Source: Xestospongia bergquistia (lineage: Eukaryota > Porifera > Demospongiae > Haplosclerida > Petrosiidae). Taken from it: a DNA stretch of 64,000 nucleotides. The notes below the pieces were generated by a model. The model did no database searches. It was not told where the DNA came from and saw only the letters and a list, made by a program, of their open reading frames with translations. Position 1 is the first letter of the stretch. The number at the start of each line of letters is the position of its first letter. The position numbers and the translations under genes are program-made. Below are positions 1 to 12,352 of the stretch, piece by piece. Location of the stretch: positions 5,208,001-5,272,000 of the forward strand of contig OZ014416.1 of the NCBI GenBank assembly GCA_963965975.1. The letters run 5' to 3'.

Positions 1-2600
1 AATCCATATAATAAAAATTAATAAAAGTAAAAATTTTTAGAGAGTAATAACATCAAGTCTATCTATTCATAATAAAACATTAAATATATGTAATATGAAC
101 ATGTACATCAGTTCAATGTTGCTTATGTACATGACACAAATAGGATATCAATTTTTCTTCAATGACCACACCCTTCTCTTTCTCCTTTACAGAGAGACAA
201 AATACTTCTTCATTAAGTTTATCTCTTTCAACAACAGTCACTTTCTCTTTCCTTTGTACTAGTGTATTAGTAGCAACTACAACCTATATAGAGGAGTATA
301 GTGGTCATATTATTTGTATGTCAATATAAATATTATATAAAGACACATATAGTTAATTACAAATCATCACTGTATCATTCATACAAGGATAATGGAGCAT
401 TAAATATACATATATCACTTTATATAAAAAGAGAATAAACTGTATGTTCTTCATTTATTATTGCCATTGTAAATCTTATACAACGTGATAATGCATCTCT
501 ACAAAAACTTAAACATTAAAGCTAATAAAGAAACTATTTTTTCAGCAATAGAGAGTTAAAATGTTGGAACATTAAACACGGATGAAGTCTGAGTTTATTC
601 AGCCTCAACTCTGCAACCTCTGTAACTGTTTGAAATGCTCTCTTGCTACCAGAAATAGTTACAAATATAATACGTATACAGAGGAATGTATACTTCTACA
701 TTCAAATGTCATAGGTAGATATAATCATGACTCAAAATGTAACAATGTATTACTACAAGGGTTTAACATGACACATGGCTCTTAATATCTACGTACAATA
801 CTACTAATTAACTTCATTACTTACCGAGTAGTTAACTGACGCAACGCTTCTTTCTTGATGGGAGAGCGCCTACACGTGATTTTAAGACGTCATTGACGAC
901 TTGGGTGTGGCTAAAAATAAGTTCATGGAACACCTCAGGCTCTTCATTCCAAAGGAAATATATTTAATCATGATTAGTCTGGCAGCAGACTTTTCAACTC
1001 CACTTTTACTTCGTGATGGGTTCAAATTTATAGTTAAAGACAGTAACATTGTCTCATCTTTTAAGATAATGTACACTGAAGATCTACATATATAATGACC
1101 AATACATGTATATTTCAAATTTTAAAACAGTTACATATATTTCTTCAATTGCCATGGAAAATACACATACAGGTTCAGTTGAGAAGGTGATCTAGATCTG
1201 TTTGTTGGTAATGAGTCCATCTGTGTCTTTAGATCATTGCTTGAATCCTTCTCGATGCATACGGCAATAAGAAATAAGAACTTTCTATATATAAGAATAA
1301 TTTACAGAGATAGAATTTAATGTATCAGGTCATGTTATCACAATCATTAATATAAACTTCTTTAAGTTTCTATCATTGTCATAAGACCTCAGCAGGATGA
1401 CACTGAGTGTAAAAGGTAGTGTATATATTCACTTTATACATTGTATTTCTCAATGTCTGACACAAATGACAGGACAGTTATCAGTCCATTCATATCAGAT
1501 CACTTACTTGGCTTTTACTGTGTATGCAATAAGGAGTCCACCACTAGCCCAGTACAGCCATGGCTATTCTATTTCATCATATGGAATGTAACGAGAACAC
1601 TATAATTTCTATTATGTAAGATGTAGTCTGAAATATAGCTTTACAGTAACATTTATCTCAGTATCATGTATGGTTTAGTGACTATATAAATTATAATAGT
1701 GTAATTGTATGTTTGAATGTTAATAGGTTAGTTTGTAATATGAATTATGAATTTTTGTAACATAAAAAGTGTAAATGATTTTTAAAGTAAATACAAATGA
1801 TTTTACTAGTGTTAATAACAAAATAACTATTTATATCTTAAAAGTTATGTTTGATTTTGATATGTAAAAATAATAGATTTACTTAAGATTATATTGTGAC
1901 CTACTTTACTTTAATTTTATATATTATAGGTAATGTGACAATACAAGGGACTAAACTATATAATTTAGTAACTTTACTTATTTTCATTTCATGTAGATAT
2001 CACTCATCTTAACAATACCAATAAGAGAAAATAAATCAATTTGGTAAGTTTGTGTTTGAGAGGTTAGACTTTTGAAAATAAATTGATAATCAAAAGACAG
2101 AGCTCATTACCTTTATTGGGTGTAGTAGTGCACGTGGAAACTGGCTGTTACCCCAGTAAAGCAAACGGCAAAAGAGAGGAATGTTTTTATAGGAATGCTT
2201 CCGCAGGAATGGGGTATATTATATATTTATAGCAACTTTAAAAAAACAATGGATGGAATAACAATTAATAAACGTAATAGTAAATGATATCTATTATAGT
2301 ATTTTAAATTGACTTTATTTTAATGCAACTTGAGCAGATCTGTGTAGTAGTTGGTGAATTTTCAATACTCACATACAATTATTGTATTCCAATGAAATAG
2401 ACATATTTTATTCATGGTCTTTATATTAATGATACCAATTCTAGCATATATAATATACCATTTAATGTACTTATCAATGAAACCATCTACATGCAGCGGT
2501 CATCACATTCTATTAGTATGTCACTCTGTGTTGTAGATAGTTAGCAATGAGAGTACCTTCATTCAAGACATTTAGTACTTACTATAGTTTTGTGTTGATG
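1..2600. other. AT-rich non-coding stretch
   Basis: I see no supported gene here. Open frames are short (about 60-78 codons) and lack recognisable motifs. A slightly GC-richer patch around 841-960 contains CACGTG-like and GACGTCA-like strings and could be a regulatory or old exonic segment, but nothing decides it. The rest is AT-rich intergenic or intronic sequence. Confidence 0.5.
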
Positions 2601-2619
2601 ATAGCATGGTTCAAGTGTA

Positions 2620-3480
2620 ATCCTCCTTACCTAACGCTTTCTGTTCTTCATTTGTCATGTAATCCTTAATGTTAGCGATGTCAAAGTCAATTATCTCATT
2701 GAGTAAGTTGTCCATTTTCTTTTTCATTTGTACCAGTGTTAATGTTTCTGTCTGACATTATCTGCTCTATCTTTGGTACATAGCAGTATTACAGTATCTA
2801 CAAAAGGAAGAAGGTATATATAATTAAGTACTCATTGAAATTAGCTGTATGCAGACTTATTTGTCATGTACAATCTTGTGTCACTATTTACTTCTTTCAA
2901 TTTCTTTTTTAGTGTTCTTTGGTTTCATTAGTCTAACTGATTGTGCTTTGTCTCTGACAAGTGCTAAAGAATGATCGTTATGTTTTATTTACTGGTTATG
3001 TCTTGTGTCAGTGGAAGTACTGGTTTGTTTGCTCTAAATATTATTTTTTAGTCTATTGTGGTACCAAGCTTATCATTTGTAATGTCTGTTTATCAGGATA
3101 TTTTTCTACCAGTCTTGTAATAGTCTGAATTTTGTTGATAATGTGTTGTCTCACTTCAGTAATGACCAAATCACCAAGATCTGACATTATTGCTTCAACT
3201 CATTGCACTTTAGTCTACAATTCTCTTGGCACACCTCATTCTCCACAGTCACCCTGTATTTGTCATTACCATGTGGTGACGTCACATTCCATACTCCATT
3301 CTTAAATCATTCTACAGAATCTACTGTCCTGTCATTTCTAGTGAAATGTCTTTTGTATATGTCAATCAATATCTTTGTATTTTCCCCTTGGTTAGTTTTA
3401 TAAATTGTTCAAATCCTTTGTCCCTTATCTTTTTCATTAGTTCTATCCTACCATTCATGTAACACTAGATTAATATAACA
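2620..3480 (-). pseudogene. Decayed transposon gene with SWIM-like zinc finger
   Basis: Read on the minus strand, several frames give protein-like stretches broken by stops and frameshifts. Around 3300-3190 there is NGVWNVTSPHG followed by YRVTV, then VCQENCRLKC. A tryptophan, a Y-x-V strand and closely spaced cysteines resemble the entry to the SWIM zinc finger of MULE-like and other metazoan transposon proteins. The closing C-x-H half is missing. Further down, EVRQHIINKIQTITRLVEKY and a charged helical stretch (about 2755-2640: KKKMDNLLNEIIDF then DYMTNEEQKAL, followed by a GTAAGG donor) look like its coiled C-terminal part. No full reading frame remains. The family assignment rests on motif shape only. 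Confidence 0.33.
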
Positions 3481-4940
3481 CTAGCTTCTTAGCAAATACA
3501 TGATAACATTGTACCTTCATTTTCTGCAAATGTCATTGTCTTCAATTAATCTCTATTCTGTGTGTGCTGTTTAAATGTTCGTGTAGCCATGTCAGTCTCT
3601 GTGTTGTAAAGTGACAGTTAGGCTCCTGATAATGAAGAATTGCTAAGTTTTCATAATAAAGATGATTCTTGTGTTTGAAAGGGCCATTTCTACTTTGGTA
3701 TATCTTTCCACAACAAAACTATTGGTATTTATTATCTACCTACATATATGGGGCTGCTAATATTTTTAACATTGTTGTTCCAATTTTAAACTTTTGTAAT
3801 TGTGTCCTTTGTGTCCTGTGACTTTGAAACATTATTATTTGTTGCATTTCTACTTACAGGATGAAATTTCTACCCCATTTTGCCCAGTCAAAGTTATTCC
3901 TGTTACCTGCACATATCTTTTGTTAATGAATTTCCTATCCATTACATAAGAGTAAGGACATAATATTATTTGTCTCACCTTATTGTTTTTTTAGCCCACG
4001 TTACATTGGTAAGAACAGACATAGCAGTCTGTGCAATGCATGATTCTTCTCTTGTCTGTTGAAGTCAATCACCCATTTAAACTACATATACACTAAATGT
4101 AAGGACTGTAGAGTTATATACCATCATTGTTCAATGAGCATATCTGTGGATAGGTATAATCCACATGTCAAATTCTGAAAAATTGTCCACTCAGTGAGGC
4201 AATTGTAATAATGTTTTACCTTTTTATACTACTTTCAAACATATTGTCAATCTCTCTGTTCTGTAAGACCTCCAAAAAAACTAATGTTAATATGTTGGCT
4301 CCCCATAAGGAGTTAATTTGAGCTCTTATGTTTTTATTTACACTTTCTTCTTAATACTATTGCATATCATGAGGATATAGCCATTGACTATTTGGAATGC
4401 TATTTGAATCTTTTTATTAGTTATCTATTGCATTACAAAATTGTCATTGATCCAAAATTTACCTTTTGAACTTGACGTAGATGCTGAAGATCAGTCCCTT
4501 TGACACTAATTTGCTCTTTGTATATTTGTTGTTTATTCTTCTAAGAAATTGACACAACTATTGAAGTAAGTGACTGCATTTGAAAACATTTCCACATATC
4601 TAAAAGCATGTTGTAGTATACTATGGTAAATGTAATAACAGCAGCAACCTCTCTATGTAAGAATAGTGGATTCTGTTCACTTATTTGATAAACTTTTTAA
4701 TTAATGTTTCACCTATATTGGTAACAGTGTGAAACAGTAATTTTCACACTAAACTACACATAAACAGATATTATACATGTGTGTGTGTGTGTGATTAAGT
4801 ATTATAAATACTTTCCCTTTATTGTTAATTTGTATGCTATAGTTTCTGCCACTGCAGTTGATTTACTATTACTTGAAGGTATGAATATATAATAGTATAG
4901 ATAAAATATGTAATATTTATCATTTGTATACCCATCCTAG
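3481..4940. other. Non-coding stretch with a short TG microsatellite
   Basis: No supported gene. A (TG)n run lies at about 4779-4793. Scattered short frames on the minus strand near 3860-4060 may be further debris of the neighbouring transposon relic, but I could not align any of it to a domain. Confidence 0.4.
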
Positions 4941-5371
4941 CTACTAAACCAGAAAAACACATATTGCTGATGTTACTTACTTCTGTCAGTGCTAAGTGGC
5001 AGGAGATTGTGATCTACTTGGAGACTTGGAGTAGATCACCAATCTACATTATTGAAGGATTACATACTTCAAACTTATCTAACCATGTTAAGATGTCTAA
5101 GATATTACTGAGCTAGTTGGATAATGCACCCACTCCAGTGACATGGCATAACATAATCAGTGTCTTAGAGGGACCTCTAAAGGAGAAATCAATAGCTATT
5201 AAGATTCGCAATACTCTTGCAAGTATGTATAATAATGGACTGTATCACAATTATATATCATTTCATGAATAAATGTGTCATTGAATTAAATGCATTGATA
5301 CTTGATATAATGCCATACAATTCACACCATATTGTTGTTTTGTTTCTTTAGATCATGGTAGAAACCACTAG
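4941..5371 (+). pseudogene. Death-domain exon with in-frame stop, plus short terminal exon
   Basis: An exon-like block, 4941-5222, follows a CCTAG acceptor and ends at a GTATGT donor. In phase 1 it reads ATKPEKHILLMLLTSVSAKW, then QEIVIYL, and later TPVTWHNIISVLEGPL. These match the helices of the death-domain exon of the large gene at 54466-54780 (the vTW..ii..i..pl pattern). A TAG at 5114-5116 sits where that family has the tryptophan of its 'KW' motif. A second small exon (5352-5371, after a CTTTAG acceptor) joins in phase 1 and ends in TAG within seven codons, a plausible original C-terminus. No upstream exons were found. This is probably a relic of the death-domain family, on the opposite strand to the main gene. 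Confidence 0.6.
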
Positions 5372-7825
5372 CAGTTATTCATAGCACTCACACAACATGT
5401 ATAAGTGACTAGTAGAACGATCTGAGTCACATTTGTTGAATGCAGATAAATATAATGCATGTATGCGAGTGTATTGATAATGATATATGTATATTTCTTT
5501 AATTATTCTGTTGTTCTTTACCAGTTCATATTACATTAAATATACATTGACTTTTGTTTAGCACTTTGTTGACCATAAAATAATATATATATGAACTGAA
5601 CATGAAAGTGGTGACACTACTATGTATCAAAGTAATGTATGTAAAAGCTATGTTTCAATGAATATTATTTACATAAATATAATCAATTATAGCTTTAGTT
5701 TGAAGACTATTCAGTTTAGAATGATACTTCTTCATACTGTAGTTTTAAGGTATAGTGTATTACTATCAGTTATGACTATATCATCAATCATGTACATTAC
5801 TATAGTATTTTATGATTATAATAACAGATCAGTTGTTTAGAGATGGAGTGAAATCATCTTTTGAGAGATAACATGTCCTACTCAGTAAATGCTATTAAAA
5901 TAAAGCTAGTACATTATAAAACATACATATATAATACTTGATTTAAATATATCTTATGATGTCTTTATACTGGTATCTCTACCTATAACAAAGACTGGTG
6001 GTTTGTTTCATTAAGCTTTTAACTTATTGAAAATGGATAGATAGATGAATAAATTTGGTTGATGAATAGATGGATTGTTATAGATAGACAAATGTAGATT
6101 AATAAATGAATGAAAGACTGATTGAATGGATGGATAGATTAATAAATATATGAATGGATGGATGAACTAACTAACCATATATGGACATATGTCTATTCAC
6201 ACATACTATATAGACTAGTATATAATTCATTGATCCATTCATCCTCCATTATGAATTGATACTACTATATCCATCTATTAGTTCATGAGTTCATTCTTGT
6301 AATCATCATTATATCATATTTGTATTTGTAATAAGAGATGACTATACTAACAAAGTGAGTGTATCTCTTAACTGAGTTATCTTAATAAAGAGTAATGGGA
6401 AGTTCATATGATAATTCCTTGATATGATATCTATATCCGGAGAAAACATGACAAGGGTCAGTTTAGATGATGTTAGATATTTAATGACTTCACAACAGTT
6501 TATATAGTACAGCTGTACTTGTATTACATTCAGAATATAGTTTAGTCTTAGTTAATAGCAATACTATACAGATTATTATGATATTGTAGTCCATGCATGT
6601 CCATATATAGGACATCAATATGATGCATTTTGTAGAGCAAGTTAAAGGATTAAGTAACTTGATGGAAATTGTTACATTAGAAGGTGTTGTATTGTAGCTT
6701 AAACACCTAGATTACTATTATAAACCTTAATAATTACTGGATTGTTGGTCATATCAATCATTGTACTTAGACCAATATTCAGACATATTAACTATTTCTA
6801 CATGTAAAGTAATAGTTTGTTATAACTTTATCTCTTCATGTTATTGGATCTTTAGAATATACTGTTTTTTTCAATTTTATGAGGTTACTGAAAGTTCACT
6901 TTGATATCAGATATTTCTTCAGTGACTAATAGTGTAAATCATTGCATTAATCTAATGTCCAATGTTCTATTGTTGTCACTCCTAGTATTGTAAGTGGTTA
7001 GTTGTTTCTTAGTTTCTTACAAGTCATATACATGGTGGTGAGCATGCTATTGTTTTTGTAATTGGCACGTTTGATGATTTATAAATAGCTAGTATATCAT
7101 TATAAAAATGGATTGATTAATTTAACCAGTCAATAATAATATACATTATATATAATGCAGGATATAAGATGATGCAAACTAGTAAACATCACACTGCTGT
7201 TATTTCTAATATAAAATGTTTGAGAGTTCAGTGCTGAGTTAATCATAATAGCAATGAACACTGTGTTTAACATCTATTATGCAATATAACTTAAATCACA
7301 AAAAAATGAATTCACAATTGGACAAATAAAGAAAAGTCTGTTTGAAACCAAATATTTTGACAACAATATCGATGTTTTCTTTGATTGTGGTTGAATTTCT
7401 TATAATAGGGATAAGAATAAGTTTGTTTGTTAATTACTAAGTTGAAGGAGGAAGCTACCAAGTTTACTAAGTTACCTTTCCCAGTCCTTTTATGATGGTT
7501 TGCAAGAAGTTGAAAGTAGGAAGGATCCAACAAATACTTCATCAATGTTTTTATATGCCAAGACTTCAGATATTTTCTAGTCCAGAGGTCAGGGCAATAG
7601 TCCAACATTGTCACTTCTGATCAGTTGATATGTATTGAGTCTTAAATACATGCTCTGACACAGCACTCTCATCAATGCACCTTATAAACCCTTTTCTGAC
7701 TTTGTTGACAGCTGTTTGATACTTACTAATTCATCAGTATATATTGTTGTTGAAACAACTATTAATCAGTTAAACAACCATCTATTTTAACATTGATATA
7801 TAGTTGAGCTGACGATTGTATCAGT
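5372..7825. other. AT-rich stretch, no supported gene
   Basis: Apart from the simple repeat at 6030-6180, nothing coding is supported. A 100-codon minus-strand frame at 7312-7614 starts convincingly (LWTRKYLKSWHIKTLMKYLL) but turns low-complexity. I do not recognise it and see no splice partners. Confidence 0.4.
6030..6180. repeat. Degenerate GATG/GATA simple repeat
   Basis: Irregular tetranucleotide-rich tract (gatggatagat, gatgaataga, gaatggatgg) with interspersed aataaat. Ordinary degenerate microsatellite. Confidence 0.7.
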
Positions 7826-7905
7826 TTACAATGAACCCATTTTAGTGACATTAGTGTCTTAGAGGACCCTCTGAAGAAGTCTCTGGCAGCTTATACTTTG
7901 TAAAA
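7826..7905 (+). pseudogene. Fragment of a death-domain exon
   Basis: This stretch aligns with 5123-5200 of the plus-strand death-domain relic: aatgaaccca / agtgacat / agtgtcttagagga / ccctctgaagaag are shared in the same order. About 13 nt around the TW codons are missing and stops interrupt every frame. It covers only the last third of the domain. It is most likely a decayed duplicate of the copy 2.7 kb upstream. Confidence 0.45.
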
Positions 7906-8619
7906 CTACTTTAGGAAATATATTATATATATATTAATTTTCATAGATTAATGTCATGCATGTGAACTATGGTATTAAAAACAAATAAATATTGTCACTA
8001 TTACCTTAAAGATCTAACTTGGACTGTTAAAGTGTATACTTTAAATAGTATGCATTATAGCTAAATATTGTATCATGAAATGTATTGGTATTCTTGATAT
8101 GTTTGTCACTCAACTGAACTCAAAACCTATCACGCATCACAATTTCTCAATTTTACTAGTTTTAAACACTCAATTATGTTTCTTAATTCCAAACACATAC
8201 ACTAAGTACATGTAAGTCTATTGACTCACATAACAAACTATTGATAGCATATAATCAAATCATTGTTATGTACACAACACATACTAGATAACATTATGTC
8301 ATCTATTCCAATATTACTTATAGAAAACAGGTACATGGATTATGCATCTATGATATACGTGTGTAATTAGTAATTTAATAATTATGACTACTTAACTTTT
8401 ATATGACAATCTCAATGACAGTAGACAGTTATATTATATAGATGTCCCTATTAAGAGGAAGCAACAGACACCTTACCTTTGTTTATTACTGAAGTACAAT
8501 AGAGACTAGAATATAATGATATAGACTACATATATATTGTTCATATAGAAGATGACAATTACCTAACTAATGAAACATTACACAAAATGTTATATCCCTA
8601 GCAACAGATCAATTCTACA
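7906..8619. other. AT-rich stretch, nothing recognised
   Basis: No open frame, repeat or RNA gene that I can support. Confidence 0.4.
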
Positions 8620-10845
8620 ACATTCTCTCCATTTATTACTTGTCATCTGAAATAATGGTTTAAAATATAATAACTGGTAAGTGTGTATATTGTAATATAA
8701 ATTCTATATGTATTGAATTCAATATTGTCATTTTGTTCACTTAATTGCTTTTTGTTTCCACATTTATTGTGTTGTCATTACTGATCATGTAAATGTGTCT
8801 TTTACAGAGGTAAGTGTGATATAATTTAATGAATATTCTTACCATATTGAATGTAATCTGTCATTACGTTCACTCTATTGTTTTCTTGTTTTCACATTTA
8901 TGGTACAATCATTACTTATTATTTCAATGTGTCCTTTACAATATAACAAATGGGTAAGTGTGATATATTGTAATGTAAATTCTACGTGTATCGAATGCAA
9001 TATTGTCATTTTGTCCACTCTATTGCTTTTATTTCAACTTTTATGGTGTTATATTATTTGCCATCTTAATGTGTCCTTTACAATATAATAGTCAGTAATT
9101 GTGATATATTGTAATGTAAATTCTGTGTCTATTGAATGCAATTTTGTCATTTTATATATTCACTATATTGTGTTTGGTACCTCATCTATAGTGCTGTCAT
9201 TACTGTTATTGTGTCATTTACAATATAATAGTCTGTAAGTGTGATATATTGTAATACAATTTATATTGAACGTAATTTCGTCATTTTATTCACTCTATTG
9301 CTTTTGTTTCTGCATTTATGATGCTGTCATTACTTGTCATCTAAAATAATGGTTTAAAATATAATAACCAGTAAGTGTGTATATTGTAATTTAAATTCTA
9401 TGTGTTCAATATTGTCATTTTGAACATTTTATTTTTTAGTTTCCACATTTATGGTGCTGTTATTACTGATCATCTGAATGTATCCTTTACAATATAATAG
9501 CAGGTAAGTGTTATATAATGTTATGTAAATTCTATGTGAATTGAATACAATTTTGTGATTGAATGTAATTTGTCATTTTGTTCACTCTATTGTTTTTTGT
9601 TTATACATTTATTGTGTTGCCATTACTGATCATCTGAATGTGTCTTTTACAATATAATAGTCTGCAATTGTGATATAATTTAATGTGTATTCATATTGTA
9701 TTGAATGTAATCTGTCATTTTGCTCACTCTATTGTTTTCTTGTTTCCACGTTTATGATACAATCATTACTGATCATCTCAATGTATCTTTTACAATGTAG
9801 CACAATGGATAAGTGTGATATACTGTAATCTAAGTTCTATATGTATCGAATACAATTTTGTCATTTTATTAACTATGTTGTTTTTGCTTACCACATTTAT
9901 GGTCTTGTCATTACTGATTATCTAAATATGTATACTTTACAATATAATAGTCAGTAAGTGTGATATATTTAAATGTAAATTCTGAGTATATTGAATGCAA
10001 TTTTGTCATTTTATTCACACTATTGCTTTTGTTTCTGTATTTATGATGCTGTCATTACTTGTCATCTCAAATAATGGTTTAAAATATAATAACTGGTAAG
10101 TATGTATATTGTAATGTAAATTCTATGTGTTATTACTGATCATCTGAATGTGTCCTTTACAATATAATAGCAGGTAAGTGTGTTATAATGTTATGTAAAT
10201 TCTTTGTGAATTGAATACAATTTTGTCATTTTGTTCACTCTATTGATTTTTGTTACCACCCACATCTATTGTGTTGTTATTACTTCTCATCTAAATGTAT
10301 CCTGTGCAATATAATAGTTTTTAAGTGTGATATATTGTAATGTAAATTCTATGTGTATCAAATGCAATTTTGTCATTTTGTTCACTCTATTGCTTTTATT
10401 TCAACTTTTATGGTGTTGTCATTACTTGCCATCTTAATGTGTCTTTTACAATAATAATAGTCAGTAAGTGTGATATATTGTAATGTAAATTCTGAGTGTA
10501 TCGAATGCAATTTTGTCATTTTATTCACTCTCTTCTTTTGTTTCCACATTTATGATGCAGTCATTACTTGTCATCTGTATGTGTGCATTAAAATATATTA
10601 GCCAGTAAGTGTGATAAATTTGTAATGTAAATTACATGTGTATTGAATGCAATTTTGTCATTTTATTTACTTTATTGTTTTTGGTTACCACATTTATTGT
10701 CCTGTCATTACCGATTATCTAAATGTGTGTCCTTTACAATATAATAGTCTGTAAATGTGATATATTGTATAATGTAAATTCTGAGTGTATTGAATGCAAT
10801 TTTGTCATTTTATTGACTCTCTTACTTTTGTTTCCACATTTATGA
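8620..10845. repeat. 142-bp tandem array (about 16 copies) with higher-order structure
   Basis: The string gtaagtgtgatatattgtaa, or a close variant, recurs near 8680, 8812, 8952, 9095, 9236, 9371, 9504, 9665, 9809, 9954, 10096, 10174, 10321, 10464, 10605 and 10750. Spacing is mostly 133-147 bp, with one shortened unit of 78 bp. Each monomer also carries a 'tgtcattttgttcactctattg' -like segment and 'cctttacaatataatag'. A distinct monomer type (aataatggtttaaaatataa) recurs at about 8651, 9344 and 10070, roughly every five monomers. No frame stays open through the array. Confidence 0.85.
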
Positions 10846-12352
10846 AGGTATTATTAATGTGGAAACAAGTTATATGTTCTATTCTATAGATAACTCCCCA
10901 TTAATAACTTCACAGGTCATTGATGAAATCAGGTCTTTACCATTATTATAGATTATAATTATGGTAAACTACTTGATTATCCTCAGGTTGATCAAATAGT
11001 TTTCTATTACTAAATATGGAAAAGTTTACAATGTATGTGATTGTGAAGTCATTATAGCATTATCATGAACAGTAACATTGTCATATTTTCCACACTTGAC
11101 TGTGAGAAAGTAATGAATACAAATATATAGTGTTGTTTTAGTTTTTGTTTTTTATTTTTAGTTAGCTATAGTTAGTTTTGCTCCTAGAATAGTTTTTTTA
11201 GTTATTGCATGTGATTTGAATTAATGTAGACGTTGTCAATCTGCTGTTACTTTTTCATAGATTTTATTTTTACAATCTGCTCTTCTTTGTATCTAAACTA
11301 ACAGGTAGTTATGATAGGTCATAGAAACAACATTGTGTTCTAGCTCATACATATAATGTGAAATACATGTAGAAGGAGTGTCATCATTGTTTAACACTAT
11401 GTTGTTTCATTAATATTATTTAATAAAGGCAGATGGTATTGTTTTGATTATGGAAGACCTATATTATACATAATGACTTAATTATAATGTGTGTTTTGTG
11501 ATAATTATCACCATGTATGGCTTTAGGTTATTTCTTAGTAGTCCTAGATAGTCAGCCTTACATCTATTCAAAAAGAACAAAGTTTGAACTTTTTTAAATA
11601 GCAACCTAGATGCAGTAATATAGTATCACTTGAGTTCCTTTCTTTACAATTGATTTCTTTTATCCATCGAGGTGGTTCAATTAACTGGCTCCAGAAGACG
11701 TCGGTAAATAAACAACAACTTTTCCTCCAATGAGATGATGGAATTACTGTCACTTTAGTAACCATAGAATGTTTCGTTTTCGACACAAAAGCAAAGGTAT
11801 GGAGTCTTAAAGCAAGGAAAATGATTATTTTCTAACATTCAGCCCGCTGAATGTTACCAACCCACAAATCTGGGAATGGGAGGACCTGTGAAACATAATT
11901 ATATATATTATATATATATATATATATACAATAGCTAGTATAGTATTTACTCGATCACACTTTCTGTGGATACTGTAACATTGAAATAAGAACTTCACAG
12001 CAGAATAATGGATTACTTGGACTAACTATTACTCTAACACCTATTGAAAGTTTATTTTTGTTTTTTGTTCGAGTCTCATGTAGTGAAAGTTGTACTCTAC
12101 TATCTATGGTTGTACTTAATGTGCACGTGCTACGCATTTATTAATTGATTAAATTCCTCATAACTATTTTTCTAAAATACTTGTGCATTTTCCTATAGAA
12201 TTTTTTTGGTTCAGAAATCTGATGTTTCCTGATGAGAGGAATAAAGAACAAAGTTTGATCTTTTTTTAAATGACAACCTAGTTACTGTAATATCAAATCA
12301 CACTTGTAAAATGCAATGTTTTCAAAATTATAAATCCTCTAAATCATTCTGA
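10846..12352. other. Intergenic, with a duplicated 65-bp segment and a TA microsatellite
   Basis: No supported gene; the frames at 11568-11786 and 11955-12137 show no motif. The segment at about 11568-11635 (aagaacaaagtttgaac) recurs, diverged, at 12239-12306. A (TA)n tract lies at about 11899-11928. A short hairpin, acattcag..ctgaatgt, lies at about 11837-11857. The second copy sits just behind the amine-oxidase stop codon, so it may lie in that gene's 3' UTR. Confidence 0.5.
12137..12142 (-). terminator. Possible poly(A) signal of the amine oxidase gene
   Basis: AATAAA on the minus strand about 210 nt past the stop codon. Such hexamers are common in AT-rich DNA, so the support is weak. Confidence 0.25.

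Noticed and set aside
8900..9088. 62-codon frame in the 142-bp array
   Set aside because: It lies wholly within the tandem repeat and does not stay open in neighbouring monomers.
11836..11857. Hairpin acattcag..ctgaatgt as a terminator
   Set aside because: Isolated short palindrome; intrinsic terminators do not apply in a eukaryote and no gene end lies here.
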